38,918 nt of DNA, from the NCBI GenBank assembly GCA_002353585.1, contig DEJW01000029.1, positions 1 through 38,918 of the forward strand, written 5' to 3'. A model generated the notes under the pieces. It saw only the letters and a program-made list of their open reading frames with translations, was not told where the DNA came from and searched no databases. Below, one piece after another: positions 7,367-15,864 of this stretch (position 1 is its first letter; each line of letters begins with the position of its first letter). Source of the stretch: Prevotellaceae bacterium UBA2738. GTDB taxonomy: Bacteria > Bacteroidota > Bacteroidia > Bacteroidales > Bacteroidaceae. The translations under genes were made by a program, and so were the position numbers.

Positions 7367-8628
7367 TACAAATCAGCACCAATGTCACGACGGTTGTATT
7401 TGCCTTCAAACTTAATCTTTTCTGCTTCGCGGAACGACTTCTGCAGAGCCTCCTCCTTATCCTTGCCATAAGAAACGACGCAGATAACACGACCACCTGC
7501 CGTTACTACCTGTCCGTCCTTCACAGCTGTGCCTGCATGGAAAACGATAGAGCCCTCCACATCATCAATACCAGTAATAGGGAAGCCTTTCTTATACTCC
7601 TGAGGATAGCCGCCGCTGACCATCATGACACAAACGGCAGAACGAGAGTCGAACTCTATGGACTTGGTATCGAGATTGCCTGCTGCCACGCCCTCGAAGA
7701 GGTCAACGATATCACTCTTCAGACGGAGCATAACAGACTCAGTCTCAGGGTCGCCCATACGACAGTTATACTCTATGACCATTGGTTCGCCAGCAACATT
7801 TATCAGACCAAAGAAGATGAAGCCCTTATAGGTGATATTCTCCTGAGCCAGACCGTCAACAGTAGGTTTGATGATGCGCTCCTCAACCTTCTTCATCCAT
7901 TCCTTGGTAGCAAAAGGAACAGGAGAGACAGAACCCATACCACCAGTATTGAGACCAGTGTCGCCCTCGCCTATGCGCTTGTAGTCCTTAGCCTCAGGGA
8001 GAATCTTGTAGTTCTTGCCATCGGTAAGTACGAACACAGAACACTCTATGCCCGAGAGGAATTCCTCGATAACCACACGACTTGAGGCATTGCCAAACAT
8101 ACCGCCCAGCATCTCCTTGAGTTCTTTCTTAGCCTCATCAAGAGTGTCGAGAATCAGTACGCCCTTACCTGCACACAAGCCGTCAGCCTTGAGAACGTAA
8201 GGAGCCTTGAGGGTTTCGAGAAACTTCAGTCCTTCCTCAAGATGCTCGCCATCGAAGGTTTCGTAGGCAGCGGTAGGGATGTTGTGACGCTTCATGAATG
8301 CCTTGGCAAAATCCTTTGAGCCCTCGAGTACGGCACCAGCCTTAGATGGACCGATGACAGGCACTATAGGATTGAGCTCATCATAAACGCCCTTCACCAG
8401 CGGGTCTTCTGGTCCTACAACAATCATAGCCACGTTGTTGTCAGCCACAAACTGCTTGATGCCTTCAAAGTCATCAGCCTTGAGGGCTACGTTCTTACCT
8501 TTGCCCCCTACTCCGTCTGTGCCAGCATTACCTGGTGCGATGAAAAGGGTTTCACACTTGTCACTCTGGGCTATCTTCCATGCCATGGCGTGTTCACGAC
8601 CGCCTGAACCTAATAAAAGAATGTTCAT
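7366..8628 (-). CDS. purD: Phosphoribosylamine-glycine ligase (GAR synthetase)
   Basis: PurD joins 5-phosphoribosylamine and glycine using ATP, the second step of purine synthesis, in the cytoplasm. The 420-residue protein has the normal length. It begins with MNILLLGSGGREHA, the N-terminal Rossmann signature, followed by VGPEDPLVKG, an ATP-grasp core (KADGLCAGKG; VIEEFLSGIECSVF) and the metal-binding end EYNCRMGDPETE. It lies 51 nt after the S9 peptidase gene on the same strand and overlaps the next gene by one base. Its neighbours share no pathway with it. Confidence 0.97.
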   Translation of the reverse strand: MNILLLGSGGREHAMAWKIAQSDKCETLFIAPGNAGTDGVGGKGKNVALKADDFEGIKQFVADNNVAMIVVGPEDPLVKGVYDELNPIVPVIGPSKAGAVLEGSKDFAKAFMKRHNIPTAAYETFDGEHLEEGLKFLETLKAPYVLKADGLCAGKGVLILDTLDEAKKELKEMLGGMFGNASSRVVIEEFLSGIECSVFVLTDGKNYKILPEAKDYKRIGEGDTGLNTGGMGSVSPVPFATKEWMKKVEERIIKPTVDGLAQENITYKGFIFFGLINVAGEPMVIEYNCRMGDPETESVMLRLKSDIVDLFEGVAAGNLDTKSIEFDSRSAVCVMMVSGGYPQEYKKGFPITGIDDVEGSIVFHAGTAVKDGQVVTAGGRVICVVSYGKDKEEALQKSFREAEKIKFEGKYNRRDIGADL

Positions 8629-8679
8629 TTTCTTAAAAATATTTTTGTTTTTTGTTTTGTCTGTTTCGTTATAAGTTCC

Positions 8680-10620
8680 CTATTTCAGGGGTTTGAGATA
8701 ATCTTCAAAGTATCTCGTAATCTTCTCATGCAGATGTACGGAGAGATGTTCCTTCATGTTATGCTGCTCGCCAGGATACACATAGAAATCAGGATATACA
8801 TCGGCTTTGTTACACTCGCTAAGAAACTGCAAAGAATGCTGGGGCACCACTACGGGGTCGTTCATGCCAGTAATTACGAGCAGTCTGCCCTTGAGGTTTG
8901 CAGCCTTAGAAAGCAGAGAGGTCTTGGCATAGCCCTCAGGGTTATTATCAGGAGTTCCCATATAGCGTTCGCCGTACATCACCTCGTAATACTTCCAGTC
9001 TATGACAGGACCGCCAGCAACGGCTACCTTGAAAACATCAGGATAGTTGGTCATGAGGCTGATGGTCATAAAACCTCCGAAACTCCAGCCGTGAACGCCC
9101 ATTCTGTCTTTATCAACATAAGGCAGGGAGCGGAGGTAGTCCACTCCATTCAGCTGGTCTTGCATCTCGACCTGACCCAGTTGGTGGAAGGTAACCTGTT
9201 CAAAATCCTTGCCACGGTTCTCAGAGCCACGACCGTCGAGCACGAAGATGATGTAACACTTCTGAGCCATATACGTCTCCCAACTGCGAGAAGCCCAATG
9301 CCACGAAGCCTCAACAAGATGAACGTGGGGACCGCCATAGACATAGACCACTGTGGGGTATTTCTTCTTCTCATCAAAATCAGGAGGCAACACCATACGA
9401 TAGTATAAATCAGTATTACCATCAGCCGCTTTTATCGTACCGTTAAGATAGGTAGGTACGGCATAACCCTCCCAAGGATTAGGTGAACGGGAATATTCCT
9501 TCCTCTCGCCTGTTACCGTATTGATGATGTCATATTCCTTAGGAACATCAGGCGAAGACCACGAATCAAGCAGTTGGGTTCCGTCAGCAGATAATAGTCC
9601 GTTATGTACACCTATGCCATTATCGAGCAAGGTTCGCTTACCTGTAGAAATCTTCACGGAGAAAAGGTTTGCCTGCAAGGGCGATAGTTCGTTGGTCAGG
9701 ATTATCACGCTCTTAGTTTCTTTGCAAAAACCTATCAAATCCATAACTACAAACTGCCCCTTAGTGAGTTGCTTTATCACCTTACCTTTAGTATTCATCA
9801 GATAAAGGTGCCAGAAACCATCCTGCTGACTCCAATAGAGGAACTTGGTATCATCCCAAGGAAGGAATGTTATGGGATGCTGGGGCTCGATATATTTATC
9901 GTCGGTCTCAGTATAGAGAGTAGCCTCTTTCTTACCATCAACAGCTGAATAGCAATCAAGCGAAGCCTTGTTCTGTGCCCTGTTTACTTCTATAATATAT
10001 ATTTTCCTTGAGTCTGGCGACCAAGCGATATTAGTGAAATAACGGTCTGTAGGGTCGCCGGCATCAAGATAGACCGTACTCTTGTCCTTTATGTTGTATA
10101 TGCCCACTGTCACCTTATGGCTTGTCATTCCTGCCATTGGGTATTTGGTAGGTTCGAGGGTGGCAATACGTTCAAAGGTGTTGACAAGCGGATAGTCTGT
10201 AACCATAGACTGGTCCATACGATAAAAGGCGAAGGACTGCTTATCTGGCGAAAGGAATATTCCTTCAGTAATGCCAAACTCATTACGATGAACAGCCTCG
10301 CCATAGACAATATCTCTGCTACCATCTGTGGTTATCTGCTGTTCCTCTGCATCTTCCGTTTCCTGCAAGAAGATATTATAATCCTTGCTGAAAACCTTAG
10401 GATAAGATGTTGGCTTAGGAGTATCGTCTTCATTAACGAGTGTATTGTCATTCCACCACAATTTTAGCGTTTGAGGAGACATAGCCTTATAGTTCTTGCC
10501 TCCAGAGTTAAGGTCTTCCAGAGTAAACTGCTTGAGAGACTGATTATGGTCAGTAATCTGCTGGGCTGTCATCGTCAAACACAATATCGTTAAGAGTATG
10601 AATAGACAATACTTCTTCAT
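8680..10620 (-). CDS. S9B dipeptidyl-peptidase IV-like serine peptidase
   Basis: The 646-residue protein has an N-terminal signal peptide (MKKYCLFILLTILCLTMTA), a DPP IV-type beta-propeller (about 80-400) and an alpha/beta-hydrolase domain (about 420-646). The triad is visible: S513 in GWSFGG, D588 in GMNDPV and H620 in GEQHNM. VHRNEFGI in the propeller is typical of the DPP IV branch. Such enzymes remove X-Pro or X-Ala dipeptides from peptides in the periplasm or at the surface, which suits a peptide-using Bacteroidales. I chose the ATG at 10620; a GTG two codons upstream would add only two residues. It lies 8 nt after the methyltransferase gene. Confidence 0.92.
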   Translation of the reverse strand: MKKYCLFILLTILCLTMTAQQITDHNQSLKQFTLEDLNSGGKNYKAMSPQTLKLWWNDNTLVNEDDTPKPTSYPKVFSKDYNIFLQETEDAEEQQITTDGSRDIVYGEAVHRNEFGITEGIFLSPDKQSFAFYRMDQSMVTDYPLVNTFERIATLEPTKYPMAGMTSHKVTVGIYNIKDKSTVYLDAGDPTDRYFTNIAWSPDSRKIYIIEVNRAQNKASLDCYSAVDGKKEATLYTETDDKYIEPQHPITFLPWDDTKFLYWSQQDGFWHLYLMNTKGKVIKQLTKGQFVVMDLIGFCKETKSVIILTNELSPLQANLFSVKISTGKRTLLDNGIGVHNGLLSADGTQLLDSWSSPDVPKEYDIINTVTGERKEYSRSPNPWEGYAVPTYLNGTIKAADGNTDLYYRMVLPPDFDEKKKYPTVVYVYGGPHVHLVEASWHWASRSWETYMAQKCYIIFVLDGRGSENRGKDFEQVTFHQLGQVEMQDQLNGVDYLRSLPYVDKDRMGVHGWSFGGFMTISLMTNYPDVFKVAVAGGPVIDWKYYEVMYGERYMGTPDNNPEGYAKTSLLSKAANLKGRLLVITGMNDPVVVPQHSLQFLSECNKADVYPDFYVYPGEQHNMKEHLSVHLHEKITRYFEDYLKPLK

Positions 10621-10628
10621 TAGCACAT

Positions 10629-12161
10629 TTATTCTTCTCCCTTGCCGAAGAACTTCTTACGGTCTTTCTGGCGCTCGGCACGAGAATCAAACTTCTTGAA
10701 CTTGCGGGCACCATTATCATCGCCATCGAAATGTTTTCCAAACGGCTTACGGGAGTCTTTCCTGTCAGACCAGTCTTTCCTTTCGAACTTATCTTTCCTG
10801 TCAGACCTGTCACGCTTAGCCATCTGTGCCTTACGCTTAGCGCGTTCTTTCTCCAAAGAAGTGAAGTTGAAACTGAGAATATCGGCAGACTCGTTGTCTA
10901 TAATTTCCTCCTGCTTCTTCTCATATTCACGCTTTTGCCAAGAGCGACGCTTCTCGGCCATCTTACGCTTTTCCTCCTCGGTCTTCACTATGCCACCCTC
11001 TTCGCGGAATTCCTTCAGCTTGCCGCTAAACAACTGATACTTACGGAATTCACACTCAAGAGAACCATTATACAAAGGAACCTTCAGACTTGCCTTCAAA
11101 CCTATCTGTTGGAAACAGTCCTCACGATAAGAAAGTATCCATGCTTCTCCCTCCTTGAAAGCATGCTTCAGGCGCTCGCCTATCATCCTGTATGTCTCAA
11201 GCAGATTTGGCGTAGAGATGCGTTCACCGTAAGGAGGATTGGTAACTATTATTGCAGGATTAGCATTACCAGTAAAGTCCTTGAAATCCTGTTGGGCTAT
11301 GGTTATATCAGCAGTCAAACCTGCAGCCTTGACATTGGTAGTAGCCATATTAACAGCCTTGAAGTCTATATCATAGCCATAGATATGGTGCTGGAAATCA
11401 CGCTCCTTAGAATCGTCATTATATATCTCATCAAAGAGGTCGGCATCAAAATCAGCCCATTTCTCAAAGGCATATTTCTTGCGGAATACACCTGGAGCAA
11501 TATTTCTTGCTATGAGTGCAGCCTCAATAGGCAGAGTGCCTGAGCCGCACATAGGGTCGATAAAGTCTGTCTCGCCCTTCCAACCTGTCATCATTATCAT
11601 ACCTGCAGCAAGTACCTCATTCAGGGGTGCCTCAACAGTTTCCTGACGATAGCCGCGACGGTGGAGTGATTCGCCACTTGAGTCAAGACTCAGGGTTGCC
11701 TCCTCGCCATTGATGTGCACGTTAAGACGAACATCTGGGTCAGCTACTGAGATATTCGGACGCGAACCTGTCTTCTCACGGAACTGGTCTACTATGGCGT
11801 CTTTCACCTTGTAGGTCACGAAACGTGAGTTAGAAAATGTATCGCTATAGACAACAGAATCTACCGTAAAAGTCTTGCCCTCACCTATATATTCGCTCCA
11901 GTCTATCTGCTTGATATGGTCATACACCTCGTCAGCAGACTTAGCCGTGAAGTGAGAAAGAGGTTTCAGAATGCGTATTGCGGTGCGCAAAGCAAAGTTG
12001 GCACGATACATAAGAGCCTTATCGCCCGTAAAGGTTACTACTCTGCAACCTTTCTCTATATTATGCGCCCCGAGTTCTGTAAGTTCCTGTACCAGTATAT
12101 CTTCAAGACCCATGAAGGTCTTGGCTACCATCTCAAATTCCGTATCCGTTCTCAAATCCAT
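10629..12161 (-). CDS. rlmL: THUMP-domain rRNA (guanine-N2) methyltransferase, RlmL N-type
   Basis: The 510-residue protein has an N-terminal ferredoxin-like/THUMP RNA-binding part (about 10-165) and a SAM-dependent methyltransferase domain with DPMCGSGT at 202-209 and NPPYGER at 308-314, the N6/N2 amino-methylase motif. It matches the N-terminal half of E. coli RlmL, which makes m2G2445 in 23S rRNA; the RlmK half is absent, as usual in Bacteroidetes. Residues from about 395 to the end form a charged tail with repeated DRKD and ERKDW units, probably disordered and RNA-binding. The DNA for the tail has imperfect direct repeats near 10756 and 10793. The gene overlaps the serine acetyltransferase gene by 29 bases. 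Confidence 0.9.
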   Translation of the reverse strand: MDLRTDTEFEMVAKTFMGLEDILVQELTELGAHNIEKGCRVVTFTGDKALMYRANFALRTAIRILKPLSHFTAKSADEVYDHIKQIDWSEYIGEGKTFTVDSVVYSDTFSNSRFVTYKVKDAIVDQFREKTGSRPNISVADPDVRLNVHINGEEATLSLDSSGESLHRRGYRQETVEAPLNEVLAAGMIMMTGWKGETDFIDPMCGSGTLPIEAALIARNIAPGVFRKKYAFEKWADFDADLFDEIYNDDSKERDFQHHIYGYDIDFKAVNMATTNVKAAGLTADITIAQQDFKDFTGNANPAIIVTNPPYGERISTPNLLETYRMIGERLKHAFKEGEAWILSYREDCFQQIGLKASLKVPLYNGSLECEFRKYQLFSGKLKEFREEGGIVKTEEEKRKMAEKRRSWQKREYEKKQEEIIDNESADILSFNFTSLEKERAKRKAQMAKRDRSDRKDKFERKDWSDRKDSRKPFGKHFDGDDNGARKFKKFDSRAERQKDRKKFFGKGEE

Positions 12162-13056
12162 GATGTATTTTTACGTTCTTATAAATCTTACTGTTGCTTG
12201 CCACGTTGTCTGTTACCCACTTGTTGGCGCCTATCACACTACCCTTACCTATGGTGATACGACCAAGAATGGTGGCATTACTATATATTATCACATCGTC
12301 CTCCAGGATAGGATGACGGGCTATTCCTTTGATAGGATTGCCGTCCTGATCCAATGGGAAACTGAGTGCACCAAGCGTTACTCCCTGATACAGCTTGACA
12401 TTATTGCCTATGATACATGTAGCACCTATCACCACACCTGTGCCGTGGTCAATTGTAAAGTGATGACCTATCTGGGCAGCTGGGTGAATATCTATGCCTG
12501 TCTCAGAATGAGCAAGCTCGGTTATCATACGCGGAATAAGGGGAACACCAAGCAGATGGAGTTCATGAGCCAGACGATAATTCGATAAAGTGCGAATGAC
12601 GGGATAGCATGAAATAATCTCACCAAAACTGGTTGCTGCGGGGTCGCCATTAAATGCTGCCTCCACGTCTGTTGCGAGCACATTGCGTATTTCAGGCAGT
12701 TTCTTTATAACCTCATTGGTAATCTCAATCGCCTTCTTACGTGTCTCATCTACGCAGAAGCAGTCATCATTAGGGTCTATGGCGAAACACAAGCCTGCCA
12801 TAACCTGCTTCTTCAGCAGACGGAAAAACTTTTCCAGATTGACTCCCATGTGATACTTCAGGCTGTCAACACTCACCTTTGACTGACCAAAATAGCCAGG
12901 AAAGAGTATCTCACGAGCAAGGGTTATAATCTGATTGAGTGCATCATTTGACGGCAGAGGCACATTGTCACGCACCTTATGGAAAAGTTTCTCCAAACTT
13001 TCCTCTGAAGCCAAATTATCAACAGTCTCGCTGATGATATGATTGTTGTTGTACAT
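12133..13056 (-). CDS. cysE: Serine O-acetyltransferase (EpsC type)
   Basis: This 307-residue enzyme transfers acetyl from acetyl-CoA to L-serine, giving O-acetylserine for cysteine synthesis. The N-terminal half is helical; the C-terminal half is a left-handed beta-helix of hexapeptide repeats. The catalytic region reads DIHPAAQIG, then FTIDHGTGVVIG and YQGVTLGAL, which is diagnostic. The long N-terminal part and the length place it with the EpsC/SrpH branch rather than the E. coli CysE branch. It is the first gene after a strong promoter (13090-13121) and so probably heads the long minus-strand run to 1919. The last 29 bases overlap the methyltransferase gene. Confidence 0.93.
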   Translation of the reverse strand: MYNNNHIISETVDNLASEESLEKLFHKVRDNVPLPSNDALNQIITLAREILFPGYFGQSKVSVDSLKYHMGVNLEKFFRLLKKQVMAGLCFAIDPNDDCFCVDETRKKAIEITNEVIKKLPEIRNVLATDVEAAFNGDPAATSFGEIISCYPVIRTLSNYRLAHELHLLGVPLIPRMITELAHSETGIDIHPAAQIGHHFTIDHGTGVVIGATCIIGNNVKLYQGVTLGALSFPLDQDGNPIKGIARHPILEDDVIIYSNATILGRITIGKGSVIGANKWVTDNVASNSKIYKNVKIHHGFENGYGI

Positions 13057-13089
13057 AATTCTTAGAGTATTCTATTAAAAAATTTGTCG

Positions 13090-13121
13090 CAAAGGTACAT
13101 AAAAAATCCGATATTCACAAA
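13090..13121 (-). promoter_or_regulatory. Promoter of the cysE-to-queH run
   Basis: On the minus strand TTTG (13121-13118) lies 20 nt before TACCTTTG (13097-13090). Transcription should begin near 13084, giving a leader of about 28 nt before the ATG at 13056. I saw no other strong promoter of this type in the gaps of the minus-strand run. Confidence 0.8.
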
Positions 13122-13160
13122 TATTTACTTAGTAAATATCCACTATACGAGACAAAGACA

Positions 13161-13197
13161 CAAAAATAAAAGCCACACCCTAAGATTAGAGTGTGGC
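13161..13197 (-). terminator. Intrinsic terminator of the YtxH/holin operon
   Basis: GCCACAC (13172-13178) pairs with GTGTGGC (13191-13197), with further pairing inside after one mismatch. On the minus strand the stem is followed by TTTTATTTTT. It lies after the stop at 13226 and before the cysE promoter, so it separates the two operons. Confidence 0.85.
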
Positions 13198-13225
13198 ATA
13201 GTCTATTCGTATTTAGAACTTGTTT

Positions 13226-13468
13226 CTATCTGCGTTTTCTTCCGAAACGGTTATAGAGTTTCCATCCAAGCAACATACCGTCAATAACGACTGTTGAAGA
13301 AGAAATAAAAGACATTATACGCTTTGTGGGAGACAAAGATGACATTAGATTTTCCTCTTTCTTATGAAACAAATCGTCCCATATTTTATGAAGATCAGCC
13401 TCCTTGCCATTGATCTCGCGCTTCAAAGCCGTTCTTTTAGTCTGTAATGTTTTCAGAGAGTCAATCAT
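13226..13468 (-). CDS. Small hypothetical protein, third gene of the YtxH operon
   Basis: This 80-residue protein has a charged, probably coiled-coil N-terminus (about 5-35), a short weakly hydrophobic stretch (about 50-68) and a basic end (RFGRKRR). I do not recognise a family. Its ATG overlaps the stop of the holin-like gene by four bases, and a terminator follows, so it is the last member of a three-gene operon. By analogy with similar operons in Bacteroidetes it probably works at the inner membrane. Confidence 0.7.
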   Translation of the reverse strand: MIDSLKTLQTKRTALKREINGKEADLHKIWDDLFHKKEENLMSSLSPTKRIMSFISSSTVVIDGMLLGWKLYNRFGRKRR

Positions 13469-13857
13469 TTTTTAGTATTTGTTTCAGGAGTTTCATCTTC
13501 CACCAGGTCTTCTGCAAGGATGTTCATCAAAAAACGTACCAAAGGTCTTTCGATAAGCGCATGACGCGCATTATATACAATAATGAGCATCAGCAGGTAA
13601 ACGCATCCTACGAATAAGAAGCCCAAAGGAACACTTTCAAACACTTTGCCCAAGAAATTGGCAGCTGCATACGATATGAAGAACAAGAACAAAACAAGTA
13701 TCACAGATATGACCATTATGAGAATAAGACTCGTAATGATACGGACAATCTTATCGACAACGGTCAGACGAGTGTACTTTGTCCTTAGGTCAAACCATCG
13801 CTTAACCTCTTCCACAAACTGGGCAATATACTCTATATTTTGGTCGTTGGAAAACAC
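13465..13857 (-). CDS. Phage-holin-3_6 (DUF1469)-like membrane protein
   Basis: The 130-residue protein has two long membrane helices (about 42-66 and 75-97) between a helical N-terminus and an acidic C-terminus, the layout of the DUF1469/putative actinobacterial holin family. Despite the name, chromosomal members sit in operons with YtxH-like proteins and are not phage genes. The start appears to be GTG at 13857: no in-frame ATG lies between it and the upstream stop, and the first internal Met falls inside the first membrane helix. It is 17 nt after the YtxH gene and overlaps the next gene by four bases. Confidence 0.8.
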   Translation of the reverse strand: MFSNDQNIEYIAQFVEEVKRWFDLRTKYTRLTVVDKIVRIITSLILIMVISVILVLFLFFISYAAANFLGKVFESVPLGFLFVGCVYLLMLIIVYNARHALIERPLVRFLMNILAEDLVEDETPETNTKK

Positions 13858-13874
13858 GATATGAAAGTTGATTT

Positions 13875-14114
13875 TTAATCCTCTACAACTTCTTCAACAA
13901 GTTCCTCTACCTGCTTCTTGCTCAGGCAAATATTATGCTTGTCACAGAATTCCTTGATGGTCTCCTGCACCTTATACTTATCTAAGAGGTCCTTAACAGA
14001 ACTCTGAAGTTTTGCTCTTGTGTCCTCACCCTTTTCTGGTGCAAGAAGAAGTGCTGCTGTAGCTCCAGCTACTGCGCCACCAACGATAGCTGCGAAATAA
14101 CCTAATGTTTTCAT
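13875..14114 (-). CDS. YtxH domain protein
   Basis: The 79-residue protein opens with a glycine/alanine-rich membrane segment (AAIVGGAVAGATAALLLAP) followed by EKGEDTRAKL, the exact pattern of YtxH (gas-vesicle-like/stress) proteins. The rest is a charged helical cytoplasmic tail. Homologues are linked to envelope or general stress. It is the first gene of a three-gene operon and diverges from the SPOR lipoprotein gene across 208 nt. Confidence 0.9.
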   Translation of the reverse strand: MKTLGYFAAIVGGAVAGATAALLLAPEKGEDTRAKLQSSVKDLLDKYKVQETIKEFCDKHNICLSKKQVEELVEEVVED

Positions 14115-14178
14115 AATTTAAAGTTTTAGTTTTGGTTAATAATAAGTGAAAATTAGTATTGTGTTATGTAACTATTTG

Positions 14179-14186
14179 CAAATGTA
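14179..14186 (-). promoter_or_regulatory. -7 element for the YtxH operon
   Basis: On the minus strand TACATTTG (14186-14179) matches TAnnTTTG, 65 nt before the ATG at 14114. The -33 region is AT-rich without a clear TTTG, so this promoter may be weaker or depend on an activator. Confidence 0.55.
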
Positions 14187-14261
14187 ATAAAATTATCGGT
14201 AAAAAGAATAATTTTTTATGTTAAAAAAGGCAAACAGGCGAAAATTACACATTTTTTTTAT

Positions 14262-14269
14262 TAACTTTG
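14262..14269 (+). promoter_or_regulatory. -7 element for the SPOR-ruvX-def-TPR-DUF3256 run
   Basis: TAACTTTG matches the Bacteroidetes -7 consensus and lies 53 nt before the ATG at 14323. No TTTG is seen at -33; a T-run (14252-14259) precedes the element. Confidence 0.6.
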
Positions 14270-14322
14270 TAGCAAATAAAAAATGACACAACATAACATT
14301 TTTACTAAACCAATAAAAAACA

Positions 14323-14853
14323 ATGAAAAAACATCTTATTATTGTAGCGACTGTTTGTGCAGGTCTTGTATTTGCAAGTTGTAGTTCTTCAAAGGAAAGT
14401 GCATACCGTAAAGCTTACGAAAAAGCTAAGGCACAAGAGCAGGCTCAGCAGGCTACACAGCCAGTTCAGCCATACGCTCAGGCTCCTGTTCAGCAGGCAC
14501 AGCCAGTTCAGCAGGCTCCTGTAGTAACTCCTTTGGTTGAGGCACCAGCACAGCAGCAGACTGTTGTAACCAACAACAATGTAGCTGTACGTTCTGAGAG
14601 AGTTAGCATAATCAATGGTTCCGGACTCAAGGCTTACTCTGTTGTAGTAGGTTCATTCGGTGTTCGCGCAAATGCTGAAGGACTTCAGAACACGCTGAAG
14701 AATGCAGGCTATGACGCACAGGTTGCATACAACCAAGAGCGCAACATGTATCGTGTGATTGTTGCTACATTCGACACACGCGAGAGTGCTGTTCAGTGCA
14801 AGCAGACTCTGCTGAACACCTATCCTGATGCATGGTTGCTCTTGCAGCAGTAA
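14323..14853 (+). CDS. SPOR-domain lipoprotein
   Basis: The 176-residue protein starts with a lipoprotein signal (MKKHLIIVATVCAGLVFASC) whose lipidated Cys would be residue 20. A flexible Gln/Pro/Ala-rich linker (about 37-80) is followed by a SPOR domain (about 100-176: YSVVVGSFGVRANAEGLQ). SPOR domains bind denuded glycan strands of peptidoglycan, often at the division site. The protein would therefore tether a membrane to the cell wall. It is the first of five plus-strand genes; ruvX follows after 3 nt. Confidence 0.9.
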   Translation: MKKHLIIVATVCAGLVFASCSSSKESAYRKAYEKAKAQEQAQQATQPVQPYAQAPVQQAQPVQQAPVVTPLVEAPAQQQTVVTNNNVAVRSERVSIINGSGLKAYSVVVGSFGVRANAEGLQNTLKNAGYDAQVAYNQERNMYRVIVATFDTRESAVQCKQTLLNTYPDAWLLLQQ

Positions 14854-14856
14854 TAA

Positions 14857-15273
14857 ATGGCAAGGATACTAGCTATAGACTATGGAAAAAAGCGTACCGG
14901 GCTCGCTGTAACTGACACGTTGCAGATTGTGCCTGGTGCGCTTGATACTATAGAAACAAAAAAACTGATGGAGTTCCTTAATAACTATATTAATAAGGAA
15001 CAAGTGGAGAGAATTATTATTGGAGAACCACTACAAAGCAATGGTCAACCATCTGAAAATATGGGGAGGATATTGCAATTTAAGGCCCAATGGGCTAAAG
15101 CTCACCCTGAGATTCCGATAGAAGGATATGACGAGAGGTTCACATCAGTAATGGCTCACCAAACAATGCTTAATGCTGGATTGCATAAAAAGGCACGACA
15201 GGACAAGGCTTTAGTGGATCGTATTTCTGCTACTATAATACTACAAAGCTACCTGTCGTCAAAGAGAATTTGA
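14857..15273 (+). CDS. ruvX: YqgF/RuvX family putative Holliday junction resolvase / pre-16S rRNA nuclease
   Basis: The 138-residue protein has the RNase H-like fold motifs of the YqgF family in order: AIDYGKKRTGLA at 5-16 (first acidic residue), IIIGEPLQSNGQ, YDERFTS and a C-terminal DRISATIILQSYL. In E. coli YqgF processes the 5' end of pre-16S rRNA; a Holliday junction role was proposed from structure. It lies 3 nt after the SPOR gene and 2 nt before def, a gene order common in Bacteroidetes. Confidence 0.92.
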   Translation: MARILAIDYGKKRTGLAVTDTLQIVPGALDTIETKKLMEFLNNYINKEQVERIIIGEPLQSNGQPSENMGRILQFKAQWAKAHPEIPIEGYDERFTSVMAHQTMLNAGLHKKARQDKALVDRISATIILQSYLSSKRI

Positions 15274-15275
15274 TA

Positions 15276-15836
15276 ATGATTTTACCTATTTATACATACG
15301 GACAACCTGTACTCAGGAAAATAGCTGAAGACATAGACAAAGATTACCCTAATCTTGATAACTTGATTAGTGATATGTGGGAAACGCTGGCATCAAGCGA
15401 AGGCATCGGGCTGGCTGCACCACAGATAGGCTTGGCCATAAGACTTGTGGTTATAGACCTCGATCTTCTCAAGGATGATTTACCAGAATATGAAGGTTTT
15501 AAGAAGGTATTTATAAATCCTCATATCGTAGAGTATGACAAAAACAAGACAGATTCCTCTCAAGAGGGTTGCCTTTCACTTCCTGCCATACGCGAGAACG
15601 TAGTTCGTCCAACACGTATTAGAGTAAAGTATCAGGACAAGGATTTTAATGAGTATGACGAATGGATAGAGGGCTATCTGGCACGAGTAATGCAGCATGA
15701 GTTCGACCATCTCGACGGGACTATGTTTATTGACAGACTGTCGCCACTTAGGAAACAACTCATAAAGTCTAAACTGCGTTCTTTGTTACAGGGACGTTTT
15801 CGCACTTCATATAAGGTAAAACCGCCACGTAAGTAA
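15276..15836 (+). CDS. def: Peptide deformylase
   Basis: This enzyme removes the formyl group from the N-terminal Met of new proteins. All three motifs are present in the 186-residue protein: GIGLAAPQ at 43-50, EGCLSLP at 97-103 (Cys metal ligand) and QHEFDHLDG at 140-148 (His ligands and catalytic Glu). I start it at the ATG at 15276, two bases after the ruvX stop; a TTG two codons earlier, overlapping that stop, is less likely. Length is normal. Confidence 0.97.
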   Translation: MILPIYTYGQPVLRKIAEDIDKDYPNLDNLISDMWETLASSEGIGLAAPQIGLAIRLVVIDLDLLKDDLPEYEGFKKVFINPHIVEYDKNKTDSSQEGCLSLPAIRENVVRPTRIRVKYQDKDFNEYDEWIEGYLARVMQHEFDHLDGTMFIDRLSPLRKQLIKSKLRSLLQGRFRTSYKVKPPRK

Positions 15837-15864
15837 TAATTACATCAAAAGAATTGCCACCATA

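Noticed and set aside
13465..13857. A prophage suggested by the holin-like gene
   Set aside because: The DUF1469/YtxH pair is a common chromosomal envelope operon, and no other phage gene is present.
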